From NCBI RefSeq assembly GCF_009547075.1, contig NZ_WIPH01000009.1:1-64000 (forward strand): DNA of 64,000 bases, written 5' to 3'. The translations under genes were made by a program, and so were the position numbers. Source of the stretch: Gluconobacter aidae. GTDB taxonomy: Bacteria > Pseudomonadota > Alphaproteobacteria > Acetobacterales > Acetobacteraceae. Positions 32,029 to 40,412 of the stretch are shown here, in pieces; position 1 is the stretch's first letter, and the number at the start of each line of letters is the position of its first letter. Under the pieces are notes generated by a model that was not told where the DNA came from, did not search any database, and saw only the letters and a program-made list of their open reading frames with translations.

Positions 32029-32567
32029 AACGGACATCCTTTCTTCTCGTGGCCGCTACTCTTTCGGTCCCTCTGAGCGCATCTGCCGCAACACAGGGCA
32101 GTCAGGCCTGCGCAACCCTCACGCAGGCCGCAGCGGACGCCGTAAACGGGCGCATCAAGGCTAACAATGCTTATGAGAAGCAGCCTGAAAGTGTCAGTGG
32201 CCTCTCCTGCCTGGACAAGTTTTTCAATGGTACGGGCCTCAATCTCCTGACGAACATTGCGAACCCCGCAGCGCTGATCAATGACGTTGTCGGGCAGGTC
32301 GAAGGAGAAATCTGCTCGGCCGCCCAGACCGAATGGGACAATACCGTCGGGGCCGCGCAACAATGTGGCCTGAGCCTGAACGGTGTGAATGTCGGCCTTG
32401 GTCTGACAGGCAGAGGCGGCATGATGTGCCCCTCCCTGAACTTTGGCGGCAGCGGCCCCCAGCTCGCGGCCGGGAGCCTCGGGAACGGCGATTCAAACGG
32501 GTATGTCCGGGGTGAGCCACGTCTGCCGACCGGCTACACCAGCACATCTCTGGATGGGGTATTCTGA
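32025..32567 (+). CDS. Secreted transfer-operon protein of unknown function
   Basis: A 180-residue protein with a signal peptide (MKRTSFLLVAATLSVPLSAS, then AA). The mature part has five cysteines, among them C in SQACATL, LSCLDKF and MMCPSLN, and a Gly-rich C-terminus. Its place before the next gene and dotA resembles traV-traW in R64. I cannot show homology. Confidence 0.65.
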   Translation: MKRTSFLLVAATLSVPLSASAATQGSQACATLTQAAADAVNGRIKANNAYEKQPESVSGLSCLDKFFNGTGLNLLTNIANPAALINDVVGQVEGEICSAAQTEWDNTVGAAQQCGLSLNGVNVGLGLTGRGGMMCPSLNFGGSGPQLAAGSLGNGDSNGYVRGEPRLPTGYTSTSLDGVF

Positions 32568-33760
32568 TGAAGATCCGCCTCAATCCAACAATCGCAACGA
32601 TGCTTCTCTGCACGACCGTTCTTGTCGCGATGCCTAAGCCTGCAAATGCGTTCATCGGTGAAGCGGCGGTGGTCGCGGCCATCAGCGCCCTGCAGAAATT
32701 CACGGGCTCCGCGCTGTCGTCGATGACCAAGACGCTGACGTCTCAGTTGAACAATTCGATGGATAGCCTGACGAACCCCAATTCCGTCAGCTCCATGCTG
32801 AACAAGGGGTTCACACAGCTCAGTAACTACGAAAAGGCGGGTGTCGCCGCCGAGCAGCGTATTGCGGATGCGTCCAATACAGCGATGGCGGAGTTTGCTC
32901 GCCGCCAGCAGGATACGACGATCCGCGACGAGCATATGATGAACCCGGAGTTCTGCACGGGGATTGACGGGGCGCAGGCCACCCAGGGCGCGTCTCAGTC
33001 GGCCAGAACGGCAACCCGCGCGATTGCGACGATTACGGACAGTCGTGGAGAGGCCGACGCCGGAACGCCCTCTTACTATGGCAAGGGCCAGGGCGTGGCA
33101 TCGAGCATGGCGTTGCACGGGCGGCGGTATTGCTCGCAGGAAGACGTCACAGCCGGTCTCTGCTCGGCTCTTTCCCGTCTGCCCAATGCGGACCAGCGGG
33201 CCATTTCCCTGTTCGGGCAGGACACCCTGTCGGCTGACGGCGGTGTGGACGCCGCCAACGATTACAGCACGACACTTATCCAGCCTGTAGCCCCTGCTGC
33301 ACTGCGCGGCGAGCAGCTTACGTCCACGTCCGGACGTGAGGCCGCGTTGCGTCGTCGCGCCTACAACGCCCGCATGTCGCTCTCGCGCTACGTGATGAAT
33401 TTCATCACCTCGCTGGAGATCCCGTCGATCAACCTGACCGATGTGCAGAAAACCGAGATGCAGGCTGAGGGCATGACCGTCGCGGATCAGGCCTCGTGGC
33501 TGACGTCGATGAGCCTTGAGGTCAATCGCCGTGTCTCTGGCGTGACCTGGAACAAGAACCTTCAGCAGATGCCACCCGCAACGGTCATGCGTGAGCTGGC
33601 GATCGAGCAGGCTCAGGCCAACTACCTCGCCTTGCAGACTTACCGTCTCGGGCTTTTCCAGTCTTCGCTCGCCGCAACACAGGTGGCGCAGCACGAGGAG
33701 GAAAGCGAGGCCAAGAGACTTGCCCCCATCCCATCACCAAACGTCAATCCCGGAGGCTGA
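32567..33760 (+). CDS. Secreted protein, TraW/IcmX position
   Basis: A 397-residue protein with a signal peptide (MKIRLNPTIATMLLCTTVLVAMPKP cleaved near ANA). A long helical stretch (about 30-120) is followed by a cysteine-containing central part (MNPEFCTGI, RRYCSQEDVTAGLCS) and helices that resemble minor pilin or VirB5-like proteins (ELAIEQAQANYLALQTYRLG). It overlaps the previous gene by 1 nt. Location upstream of dotA is that of the IcmX-like TraW gene in IncI plasmids; the assignment is by position. Confidence 0.6.
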   Translation: MKIRLNPTIATMLLCTTVLVAMPKPANAFIGEAAVVAAISALQKFTGSALSSMTKTLTSQLNNSMDSLTNPNSVSSMLNKGFTQLSNYEKAGVAAEQRIADASNTAMAEFARRQQDTTIRDEHMMNPEFCTGIDGAQATQGASQSARTATRAIATITDSRGEADAGTPSYYGKGQGVASSMALHGRRYCSQEDVTAGLCSALSRLPNADQRAISLFGQDTLSADGGVDAANDYSTTLIQPVAPAALRGEQLTSTSGREAALRRRAYNARMSLSRYVMNFITSLEIPSINLTDVQKTEMQAEGMTVADQASWLTSMSLEVNRRVSGVTWNKNLQQMPPATVMRELAIEQAQANYLALQTYRLGLFQSSLAATQVAQHEEESEAKRLAPIPSPNVNPGG

Positions 33761-33761
33761 C

Positions 33762-35306
33762 ATGGCCCAGAATGATACGCAGATCCCTGCCCTCGCGGAC
33801 GTCTTCCAGAGCCTGGAGCGTGTGCGGCCCCAACTTGAGAAGGATGCGCCCCAACTGGCCGGGCAGATCACCCTGCTTGCCCAGAAGCATCAGGATCCGG
33901 ACCTTGCATCCAATGACCGCTTTCGGACCAACGTCGCCTATGTGCTTCAGGACGCCGAGCGTCTGGTCGGACCGGTTCTGCCGCAGGAAAATGGGCTGCG
34001 CGAAGAGATGACACAGCGTGCCATGAGCGTGCCCGGCCTGACGTCCGAGACCCTCAAGGGCTTTATGGGGCAGACCGCCGATCTGATGGATCAGCGACTG
34101 GTGGACACGGTGCGCTCTGTGTCGGAGCGCGTCGCCTCCATGGGGGCCGATCAGCAGGGTAATCCGGAGATTGACGAGGTTCTTCAATCCCTGTCCGAGC
34201 GGGTTGCCACTGCCGCACGGTTCTCGACACACGACCCTGACGCGCAGACCGTTACACAGGACGAACAGGCAGACGTCAGACCTGTGGAACCGGCCTCCGA
34301 GTTTGATGGAAGTCCTGAGCCACCACCTTTCGATGATATTCCGGACGCCCCTGAGCCAGAGGATAGTGAGGATCCACGCGTGCAAGAGGGTGACACCCCA
34401 ACTCATCCCTCGGGAGAAAAGGCTGATCCACGGATGCACGCCTCTCCTGGAGGCGGGGAGCCGGGAGCAGACCAGCCACAGGCCCAACGCCCTGAGCGAC
34501 CGGTAAACGCTGGCGCAACCGAGAACAAGAAGGCAGCACCAGAGGCATCGAGCAAAGCTGATACCGGAGCTAAAGCGCAGAATAGACCTGGGCCGGCGAA
34601 GGAGGAGGCGAAAACCCCTGAACAGGAAGCCGATGAGAAGGTCGTTTATCAGGTGCGCGGCCCGGGTCTCTTTACCCGTCTCGCACAGGCCATTCGTCCT
34701 GAGGCCGTGCAGCAGACCGTCACGCCCGGGTCTAACTGGATGGCCAAGGCCCAGACGATGAATGCGGCCCACGGGCAGCAGGCCGACGCCAATCATCTGG
34801 ATCAGACCGAGGCCCTGGGCCTGAAGGCGCAGAGTGCGCTGGAAGCCGTGCAGAATACGCCTGCATCGTCAGTCATGCGGGAAATCGCCGAGGCCGCAAA
34901 ATCCGAGCCGAACGGCATGGATGGTGTGTTGAGCGAAATGCGGCCGGGAGGGCGGCATGAAGGCCTGCAATCGCGATTTCAAGCCGAGCGAAGCACCAAT
35001 CAGGCGTTCGCAGCGCAACTGAAGGAAGCGGGTGAAGCGGTTGCGGCCTACGGCGCTCATCGCGAGAAAGCTGCCGATATTGGGGTGCAGCGAGGATCAG
35101 AAGCTCAGGTCGAGCAGCGCTTCAACGGCCTGGACAGCAAGATTGGCGAGCTTGCCAAGGGGGTGCCGGGAAAGGAAGCCGGGACCAGCATGGTCGAAGA
35201 TCTCTCAGAGAAGGCGCGTGAGCTGGTGAAAAAGGCGGTTGAGGCCGTCGCCTCTGTTTTCCGGCCGTCCCCTTCTGCGTCAGCCAGCGCAAGCCCGGGA
35301 TTATAA
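33762..35306 (+). CDS. Putative secreted substrate with the Fic-shared C-terminal domain
   Basis: A 514-residue protein. The start at 33762 has GGAGG upstream. Residues 1-150 are helical. Residues 150-295 are acidic, Pro-rich and probably disordered. Residues 358-465 share a domain with the Fic toxin. A Lys/Glu-rich helix and a Ser/Ala-rich tail follow. There is no signal peptide or membrane segment, unlike its neighbours, so it is cytoplasmic before any export. It sits between the IcmX-position gene and dotA. I infer either a translocated protein or an adaptor that presents the same docking surface. Confidence 0.65.
   Translation: MAQNDTQIPALADVFQSLERVRPQLEKDAPQLAGQITLLAQKHQDPDLASNDRFRTNVAYVLQDAERLVGPVLPQENGLREEMTQRAMSVPGLTSETLKGFMGQTADLMDQRLVDTVRSVSERVASMGADQQGNPEIDEVLQSLSERVATAARFSTHDPDAQTVTQDEQADVRPVEPASEFDGSPEPPPFDDIPDAPEPEDSEDPRVQEGDTPTHPSGEKADPRMHASPGGGEPGADQPQAQRPERPVNAGATENKKAAPEASSKADTGAKAQNRPGPAKEEAKTPEQEADEKVVYQVRGPGLFTRLAQAIRPEAVQQTVTPGSNWMAKAQTMNAAHGQQADANHLDQTEALGLKAQSALEAVQNTPASSVMREIAEAAKSEPNGMDGVLSEMRPGGRHEGLQSRFQAERSTNQAFAAQLKEAGEAVAAYGAHREKAADIGVQRGSEAQVEQRFNGLDSKIGELAKGVPGKEAGTSMVEDLSEKARELVKKAVEAVASVFRPSPSASASASPGL
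34833..35156 (+). other. Shared C-terminal domain (residues 358-465)
   Basis: Partner of the Fic domain at 299-622. Blocks: TPASSVMREI, MRPGGRH, NQAFAAQL, AAYGAHREKA and GVQRGSE. The alignment has no gaps over at least 90 residues. Confidence 0.75.
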
Positions 35307-35309
35307 GTG

Positions 35310-37646
35310 ATGACTTCTCTCAGACGCTTCAGAAACACGGGTAGGGCGCTCAGCGTCCTGCCCATCTTCCTCACGACAGGAATAGCTCACGCACAGTCGG
35401 TCACAGGCAATTCGACGTCGGGAAACTCCACTTATGGCGTGACGTGGAACATGCTCGATCCTGGTGATGATTGGGCCGCGACCATGATCAAGTCGGTCTT
35501 TCCGGTGTTCGGGTCGTCCTCGACAACCACCGGCACCGAGGCCACGGTTATCGGAACCATGCTGGGCGATCTGTCCGGCTTCGTCATGGCGTTGGCCATG
35601 GCCTTTGTTTCTTACGTCATGATGATGAACATGCACCGCTCGGCCGAAACGTCGAAGGTGCTTGGATCCAATCAGACGTCCATGAGTATCGTGCGTATGG
35701 CCTTTGGCGCCATCATGATGCTTCCGGTTGCAGGCGGCTTCAGTGCGGGTCAGGCCGCGTTCGTTCAGGGTTCGCTCTGGGGTGTCGGCATGGCGAAGAC
35801 GGTCTATTCCTCCGCCGTGCAGGCGATTGGTCCGGACGGAAAAACCATCGCACAGCCCATGGTGCCGGGTACGAAAACCATTGTGGCTGGCCTGATCGCC
35901 AATGAAATGTGCCGGGATCTGGTCAACCTGGCCTCATCCAATTCGAGCCTTGTGCCAGCCCCGACCGGGAGAACCGTGAAGGCCGTATCCGGCTCCGATC
36001 TGGGTATGATTACCTATCCCTATCAGATGACCACGGGAGACGGGCAGCCGGTCTGCGGTTCTGTCACGATCCAGGCTCCGCGCGCAGCGACGAAGATCCT
36101 GGGGATCACGGTCGATACGGCCGCCATGCAGCAGCAGATTCTGGATAGTGTTCTGGTGGGCGAGATCCGGCCGCAGGTCCAGCAGGTTGCAACCCAGTTC
36201 TGGCAGACCAAGAAGTCCTCCAGTCTGGCCCCGCTCGTGACCCTTATGACGCAGGCGACCAATGATTACACCAGCAAGCTGACCGCCAAGGCTGCCAGTA
36301 TCCGCCAGCAGGTTCAGGCAGCCGTCACACAGCGTAGTACCAGCTTTCAGGCGTGGAACAGCGGGACCAACGGAGACGCGGCCAACACCAAGGGCCGTCT
36401 GGATAGTCTCGGCTGGACAGGTGCGGGCGCCTACTACCTTGAGTTTGCCCGTCTCAATGGGGAAACTATGTCCCTGATGGCGTCAACGCCGACTGTCAGT
36501 GCCCCGACCTATGTTGGACTGGGCGAGGACGTGCACGGAGATATTGCGCCGATGATGCAGTCGATTGGCGCACTTCTCGCCAATATCTCCAATATGGTCG
36601 CCACGCAGGACGGCATGAATGCTCCAGGCGGAAGCAGTGATCTCTATGCCGGTGTCACGCCGAGCGGTGATGGCGCAGGGGTGCTGTCTCAGGTCGCGCG
36701 GTCTTTGCATCTGAGTGACTACACGCTTCAGACGGTCATGGCGTTCATCGAGCCATCTGGCGCTGAAGGCTATTGGACGGATCCGTTCGGAAACCTCATG
36801 GGCCTCGGGAACTGGATGATCACCACGGCCCTTCTGGTCATGGCATCCGCAGCACTTCTCAGTTCGGACGCAGGATCGGCAGTCACAGCGGCTGGCGCGG
36901 CTCTAACCGGGAATTTCGCGGGGGCTGCTGGCATTGGTGTGGGGCATGTCGTCGTGCAGTTCCTCAGCACGCCAATCCTCACAGGCGCAATGGCGCTTCT
37001 GCTTCCGGGCCTTACACTCGCGTTCGTGCTGCCGATGATCCCTTGGGTGATGTGGATGGCGGGCGTTGCTGGCTGGCTCATTCTGGTGTGCGAAGGCGTG
37101 ATCGCTGTCCCGCTCTGGATGCTGGCCCACATGACAATGTCCGGCGAAGGTCTGCATGGGCACGCGAAAGCAGGATATGCCCTGATCTTCAATGTCCTTT
37201 TCCGACCGACCCTGATGCTGTTCGGGCTTTTCCTCGGCTACTTCGTGTTTGATGCCATGTCCTGGCTGATCCACCAGACATTCGGTGTGGCAGCAGGGTT
37301 CGTGCTCTCGCATGGCTGGATCGTGACCAATCTTATTGGTGTCGTCGTCATGCTCGGCATGTACGTCACGGTCCATATCACGCTTGCTCTCATGTGCTTC
37401 AGGCTGATTGCGATCCTCCCTGAGCGGGTTCCTGCCATGATTGGCTTCCATGAAGGGAACCGCGTCGATCTGGATCAGTTTTCTAAGGATGCTGCGGTAA
37501 TCGGTATGGCCGGTACTTTGAAAGGAATTGAAAGTTCGCTTGCACCTTCTAAAAAAGGTGAGACGGCAGGTAACTCGAAAAACGGTGGCGCATTGACAAA
37601 ACAAGGCTCTAACTTGGTAGATACAACGTTAAGCCGTACCACATGA
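35310..37646 (+). CDS. dotA: Polytopic membrane protein DotA (TraY of IncI)
   Basis: A 778-residue protein, close in size to IncI TraY. A signal peptide (to about residue 30, ending AHAQ) is followed by a membrane pair at about 90-150, a large periplasmic region, and five or more membrane segments between about 505 and 700 (MITTALLVMASAALLSSDAG, AMALLLPGLTLAFVLPMIPW, IGVVVMLGMYVTVHITLALM). A GTG directly before the ATG is a possible start. In Legionella DotA is needed for transport and is itself released. Confidence 0.9.
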   Translation: MTSLRRFRNTGRALSVLPIFLTTGIAHAQSVTGNSTSGNSTYGVTWNMLDPGDDWAATMIKSVFPVFGSSSTTTGTEATVIGTMLGDLSGFVMALAMAFVSYVMMMNMHRSAETSKVLGSNQTSMSIVRMAFGAIMMLPVAGGFSAGQAAFVQGSLWGVGMAKTVYSSAVQAIGPDGKTIAQPMVPGTKTIVAGLIANEMCRDLVNLASSNSSLVPAPTGRTVKAVSGSDLGMITYPYQMTTGDGQPVCGSVTIQAPRAATKILGITVDTAAMQQQILDSVLVGEIRPQVQQVATQFWQTKKSSSLAPLVTLMTQATNDYTSKLTAKAASIRQQVQAAVTQRSTSFQAWNSGTNGDAANTKGRLDSLGWTGAGAYYLEFARLNGETMSLMASTPTVSAPTYVGLGEDVHGDIAPMMQSIGALLANISNMVATQDGMNAPGGSSDLYAGVTPSGDGAGVLSQVARSLHLSDYTLQTVMAFIEPSGAEGYWTDPFGNLMGLGNWMITTALLVMASAALLSSDAGSAVTAAGAALTGNFAGAAGIGVGHVVVQFLSTPILTGAMALLLPGLTLAFVLPMIPWVMWMAGVAGWLILVCEGVIAVPLWMLAHMTMSGEGLHGHAKAGYALIFNVLFRPTLMLFGLFLGYFVFDAMSWLIHQTFGVAAGFVLSHGWIVTNLIGVVVMLGMYVTVHITLALMCFRLIAILPERVPAMIGFHEGNRVDLDQFSKDAAVIGMAGTLKGIESSLAPSKKGETAGNSKNGGALTKQGSNLVDTTLSRTT

Positions 37647-38077
37647 GGTCTGAAATGTTTGGCAATGATGGAATGAGTGGATGGGCCGGGTACATGCTTG
37701 GCCAAATGTCTGCCGATTCCACGCGTCGCCGACGTGAGGTGGTGGACAATCTACTGCGTCGTCCTTCTGAGAGCTGGCAGGACAAGTACGCAGTTCTGGT
37801 AGCCAAAGCGCAGGAGTTCCTCGACCATATCAAGTGGCAAGAAGGGATTATGAAGGAGCGCAAGGACCAGATTGCGGCTCTTGAAGCAGATCTGGTCCTT
37901 GCGCGCTCTGATTTGGAGCGTCAGCAGTCTTTAACAAACCAGTGGAAAGATTTTGGCGATAAGTCGGAGGCTAACTACGACGAGTTGAAGGCTTGGGCAG
38001 ATAAAGCCGAGGCTTCGCTTAAACAATATCGCGCCCTCTACGGTCCTCTTCCAGACGCTCCAAAAAGCAGCTCTTAG
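37643..38077 (+). CDS. Coiled-coil protein downstream of dotA
   Basis: A 144-residue charged protein with a long coiled coil (about 45-130: EFLDHIKWQEGIMKERKDQI, AALEADLVLARSDLERQQSL). No signal or membrane segment. It overlaps dotA by 4 nt, so it is cotranscribed. Function unknown. Confidence 0.65.
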   Translation: MRSEMFGNDGMSGWAGYMLGQMSADSTRRRREVVDNLLRRPSESWQDKYAVLVAKAQEFLDHIKWQEGIMKERKDQIAALEADLVLARSDLERQQSLTNQWKDFGDKSEANYDELKAWADKAEASLKQYRALYGPLPDAPKSSS

Positions 38078-38084
38078 TCGCATC
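38076..38084 (+). promoter_or_regulatory. AGTCGCA-TC element, copy 12
   Basis: The copy reads CTTAGTCGCATCTC, 50 nt upstream of the DsbC-like gene and across the previous stop codon. Confidence 0.55.
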
Positions 38085-38095
38085 TCAGCCCAATA

Positions 38096-38122
38096 GGGTC
38101 TCCTTAATTCTTCAGGAGACCC
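38096..38122 (+). promoter_or_regulatory. RBS-sequestering hairpin of the DsbC-like gene
   Basis: GGGTCTCCT/AGGAGACCC, a perfect 9-bp stem with a 9-nt loop. The AGGAG in the 3' arm is the ribosome binding site of the gene at 38126. Confidence 0.7.
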
Positions 38123-38125
38123 ATT

Positions 38126-39139
38126 ATGCGTTCTCGTACCTCTCTTTATCTCGCCGGATCTTTGTTCCTGGCAGCACCGGCAATGGCGCAGACCCAATGC
38201 GCCGTTCCTTCCCCGCCTGCCCAAACATCAGCACCTCAAAAGGCCGCTTCGCTCGGGCCTCAGCCGACTGACGCGATCCAGCGGCTGGTGCAGGCAGGCA
38301 GCGAGATCCTGTGGGCAGAGCCACAGCACGGCCTCCAGACTGGCGTTGCTCACGGCGATAACCAGCTTCTTGTGTTCTTCACACCGGAAAATCACAGCTT
38401 CATTATTGGCGGGACGCTCATTCCCGTCCCCTATGATCGCCTCCACGAGCTGATGGGCAAGCGGGCGACAGATCTTGAGGTCTGGCGCGGTACCAGAGGC
38501 ATGTTTGTGCGCAATGGCGACCGTTTCCAGGTTGTCTATGCGACGCCAGACGGTCAGGCCGCGATTGCGGGTACAATATGGGATACCGCGGGTAAAAACG
38601 TCACAAGGCAGCAGATCCGCTATATTCCCGGGGCAGTCCCCACGGTTCGGATTGACGTCCCGGGAGGCGGAAAGGCCCCGTCCGGTTCGTTGTCCGAGCA
38701 GATCTATGCTGGTGTGATCGGCCAGAAAGGCGCGCCGGAAGTGATCATGTTCATTGATCCGCGCTGCACGTTCTCGATCCGGGCCATGCAGCTCCTTCAG
38801 CCCGCCGTTGATAGCGGCAAGCTGCGTCTAAGGGTCGTACCGCTTTCGCTCCTGGATTATGAGGATGGCGGCGCAAGTACGCGTTACGCCAAGGCCATGA
38901 CTTCGCTGCCTGCGGATGCCAGTATGGTTCAAGCCTGGACGTCTGGCGGCCTCTCGAATGTGCTGGATCAACCGTCTCCTGAAGCGCAGTCCCGACTTGA
39001 TGCAAACATGGCAGCCGCCAAAGCGGTGTCGCTGACAGGCACACCGACCTTTTTCTGGAAGCATCATGATGGGTCTCTGGGGCGTCTCGACGGCGTGCCT
39101 CCAGATCTGAACAAGTTCCTGACGGATGTCAGCCAGTGA
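38126..39139 (+). CDS. DsbC/DsbG-like periplasmic protein with a CxxS active site
   Basis: A 337-residue protein with a signal peptide (cleavage near AMAQ, residue 21). An N-terminal dimerisation-like part precedes a thioredoxin fold (about 190-335): EVIMFIDPRCTFSIRAM, and the cis-proline loop TGTPTFFWKHHDG. The usual CxxC is C214-T-F-S217, so the resolving cysteine is missing. It could still isomerise disulfides through one cysteine, or act as a chaperone. IncI plasmids carry a DsbC-like TrbB. The preceding secreted proteins contain several cysteines. Confidence 0.78.
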   Translation: MRSRTSLYLAGSLFLAAPAMAQTQCAVPSPPAQTSAPQKAASLGPQPTDAIQRLVQAGSEILWAEPQHGLQTGVAHGDNQLLVFFTPENHSFIIGGTLIPVPYDRLHELMGKRATDLEVWRGTRGMFVRNGDRFQVVYATPDGQAAIAGTIWDTAGKNVTRQQIRYIPGAVPTVRIDVPGGGKAPSGSLSEQIYAGVIGQKGAPEVIMFIDPRCTFSIRAMQLLQPAVDSGKLRLRVVPLSLLDYEDGGASTRYAKAMTSLPADASMVQAWTSGGLSNVLDQPSPEAQSRLDANMAAAKAVSLTGTPTFFWKHHDGSLGRLDGVPPDLNKFLTDVSQ

Positions 39140-39663
39140 GTGGGGCGAACGAAAAGAAGGGAGTCCTGGCCAAAACAGGCCGGGCAGCCCGATTTGTCGT
39201 AGGCTCTCCATCCGTTGCGGTTGGGGCCGCGAGTATTCGGGATGGCTACAGTCTGCTTCGGACACTGTGGGGCATTGTCCGAAGAAAGCCTGAAGCGGAA
39301 GACGGGTTTCGCGTTGATGATTCGGGCCGCATCGACATTGTTGCGACGGCAGAAGTGTACGATGTCAGTCCGGCAGCGGTAGAGATCTATCTCCAGAACC
39401 AGCAGGCCAGGACGTATCAACGCGCCTGGGCCGCAGCCCTCATCGGGGCTTGCCTTCTTGCAGCGTGGATCATTGTCGGCCTCAGCGGGTTATGGCGGAG
39501 TCAGACGCTTGTGACTGCGATCGAGATGATGCCGTTCTGGTTCGCCCTGGGGCTCTATATTCTGCAGAATGGGTGGATGAACTGGCAGTTTCGTCAGCGG
39601 AGGAAGGCCGGGATGCTGGCCTATATTAGAGAGGCCGACTCCCTTTTTCCTCGACGGTCCTGA
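39136..39663 (+). CDS. IcmV/TraX-like membrane protein
   Basis: A 175-residue protein with two membrane segments (about 97-117 and 133-150) close together, a soluble N-terminal half with DDSGRIDIVATAEVYDVSPA, and a short C-terminal tail with NWQFRQRRKAGMLAYIREAD. This layout matches Legionella IcmV as I recall it (two membrane segments, a helical pre-segment and a WYFQIKERKLG tail). The start is GTG, overlapping the DsbC-like stop by 4 nt. Confidence 0.6.
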   Translation: MSGANEKKGVLAKTGRAARFVVGSPSVAVGAASIRDGYSLLRTLWGIVRRKPEAEDGFRVDDSGRIDIVATAEVYDVSPAAVEIYLQNQQARTYQRAWAAALIGACLLAAWIIVGLSGLWRSQTLVTAIEMMPFWFALGLYILQNGWMNWQFRQRRKAGMLAYIREADSLFPRRS

Positions 39664-39670
39664 AGCAGGT

Positions 39671-39697
39671 AGCGGCCCCAGAGGGCCGCTTTTCTTT
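39671..39697. terminator. Intrinsic terminator of the second transfer operon
   Basis: Stem AGCGGCCC/GGGCCGCT with a CAGA loop, then TTTCTTTT. It ends the plus-strand operon and abuts the convergent lipoprotein gene. Confidence 0.85.
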
Positions 39698-39996
39698 TAG
39701 AAGGTTCCGGGCGGGTGTGTGGAGTTGTTGTTGGGGCCACCGACGGCCCAGGCCGCGTGCTCATAGTCTTCACGGCCTCCCGAATTGCGGGGATCTTCCA
39801 CCTTTACGATATGACCTTGCCGATCAAAGACGGGGGGTGCCCAGACGGCTCTGGATGACCCGTAAGCCGCCCCTGGCTCGTAGCGAGCATGTTTAAGTGG
39901 AGGTGGCTTGGGACCATGGCCATGATCGGCCGAGACGTTGCCTGAGCAGGCCGCCAAAGCAAAAAGGGTGATTACAGGGAGGAAATGCAGTTTCAT
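39697..39996 (-). CDS. Small lipoprotein
   Basis: A 99-residue protein with a lipoprotein signal MKLHFLPVITLFALAACSG (lipobox LAAC). The mature part is His/Pro-rich (HGHGPKPPP) and lacks a known domain. Its leader has an AGTCGCAGAT element and a hairpin that covers the GGAG. It could be a VirB7-like stabiliser, but this is only by size and type. Confidence 0.65.
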   Translation of the reverse strand: MKLHFLPVITLFALAACSGNVSADHGHGPKPPPLKHARYEPGAAYGSSRAVWAPPVFDRQGHIVKVEDPRNSGGREDYEHAAWAVGGPNNNSTHPPGTF

Positions 39997-39999
39997 TGA

Positions 40000-40030
40000 C
40001 CAGTCTCCGTTTCGATGTCACGAAGACTGG
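40000..40030 (-). promoter_or_regulatory. Hairpin covering the lipoprotein RBS
   Basis: CCAGTCT/AGACTGG arms enclose or pair with the GGAG ribosome binding site of the gene at 39996, with a small inner TTCG/CGAA stem. Confidence 0.5.
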
Positions 40031-40038
40031 CACGCTCA

Positions 40039-40047
40039 TCTGCGACT
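40039..40047 (-). promoter_or_regulatory. AGTCGCAGAT backbone element, copy 13
   Basis: The copy reads CTTAGTCGCAGATGAG, 43 nt upstream of the lipoprotein gene. Confidence 0.65.
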
Positions 40048-40064
40048 AAGACGAGAAACGCAGC

Positions 40065-40412
40065 TCAAGCTTTGAAATCGAAGATTGATTCTTTATGAGC
40101 GACGCAGAGCTCTCCGGCCCTACCAGATTCAAACGCACTGAATTTCTTCAGACATTCGCCTTTGAGTTTGAGAAATACGGTATCGACACAATCCAGATTT
40201 TTGAGCTTACTCACATGGCGCTCACACTCTTCGACTTGACTAACGTAGTCGTTTATCAAAGTAGACGAGGTAAAGGTCATTCCAGACATAATGGCGAGAG
40301 TGTGAATAACGCTATCAACACAAGATTGTGTTCGAGCGCAAAAGGATAATGCATCGAAGCTATTAATTAGAGAACCTGACTGATTACTCTCTTGCCTTAC
40401 AACCGAACCCAT
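40065..40412 (-). CDS. Small cysteine-containing protein, unknown
   Basis: A 115-residue frame with five cysteines (ARTQSCVDSV, EECERH, LDCVDT, KGECLKK, ELCVAH) and mostly helical composition. An AAAGG ribosome binding site lies upstream of the ATG. An overlapping 84-codon frame on the plus strand is less likely. Real but unrecognised, or possibly spurious. Confidence 0.45.
   Translation of the reverse strand: MGSVVRQESNQSGSLINSFDALSFCARTQSCVDSVIHTLAIMSGMTFTSSTLINDYVSQVEECERHVSKLKNLDCVDTVFLKLKGECLKKFSAFESGRAGELCVAHKESIFDFKA

Noticed and set aside
32567-33760. Firm naming as icmX/traW
   Set aside because: Only position and secretion signal support it; no motif I can point to.
33744-34796. 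350-codon minus-strand frame
   Set aside because: Antisense to the 514-residue gene, and its Cys/Arg/Leu-rich translation looks like a reverse-strand artefact.
39256-39285. Inverted repeat CTTCGGACA/TGTCCGAAG in the IcmV-like gene
   Set aside because: Resembles the GTGTCC palindrome but has an 11-bp spacer and different arms; probably chance within coding sequence.
40095-40349. 84-codon plus-strand frame
   Set aside because: Overlaps the minus-strand 115-residue frame, which has a better ribosome binding site; neither is certain.
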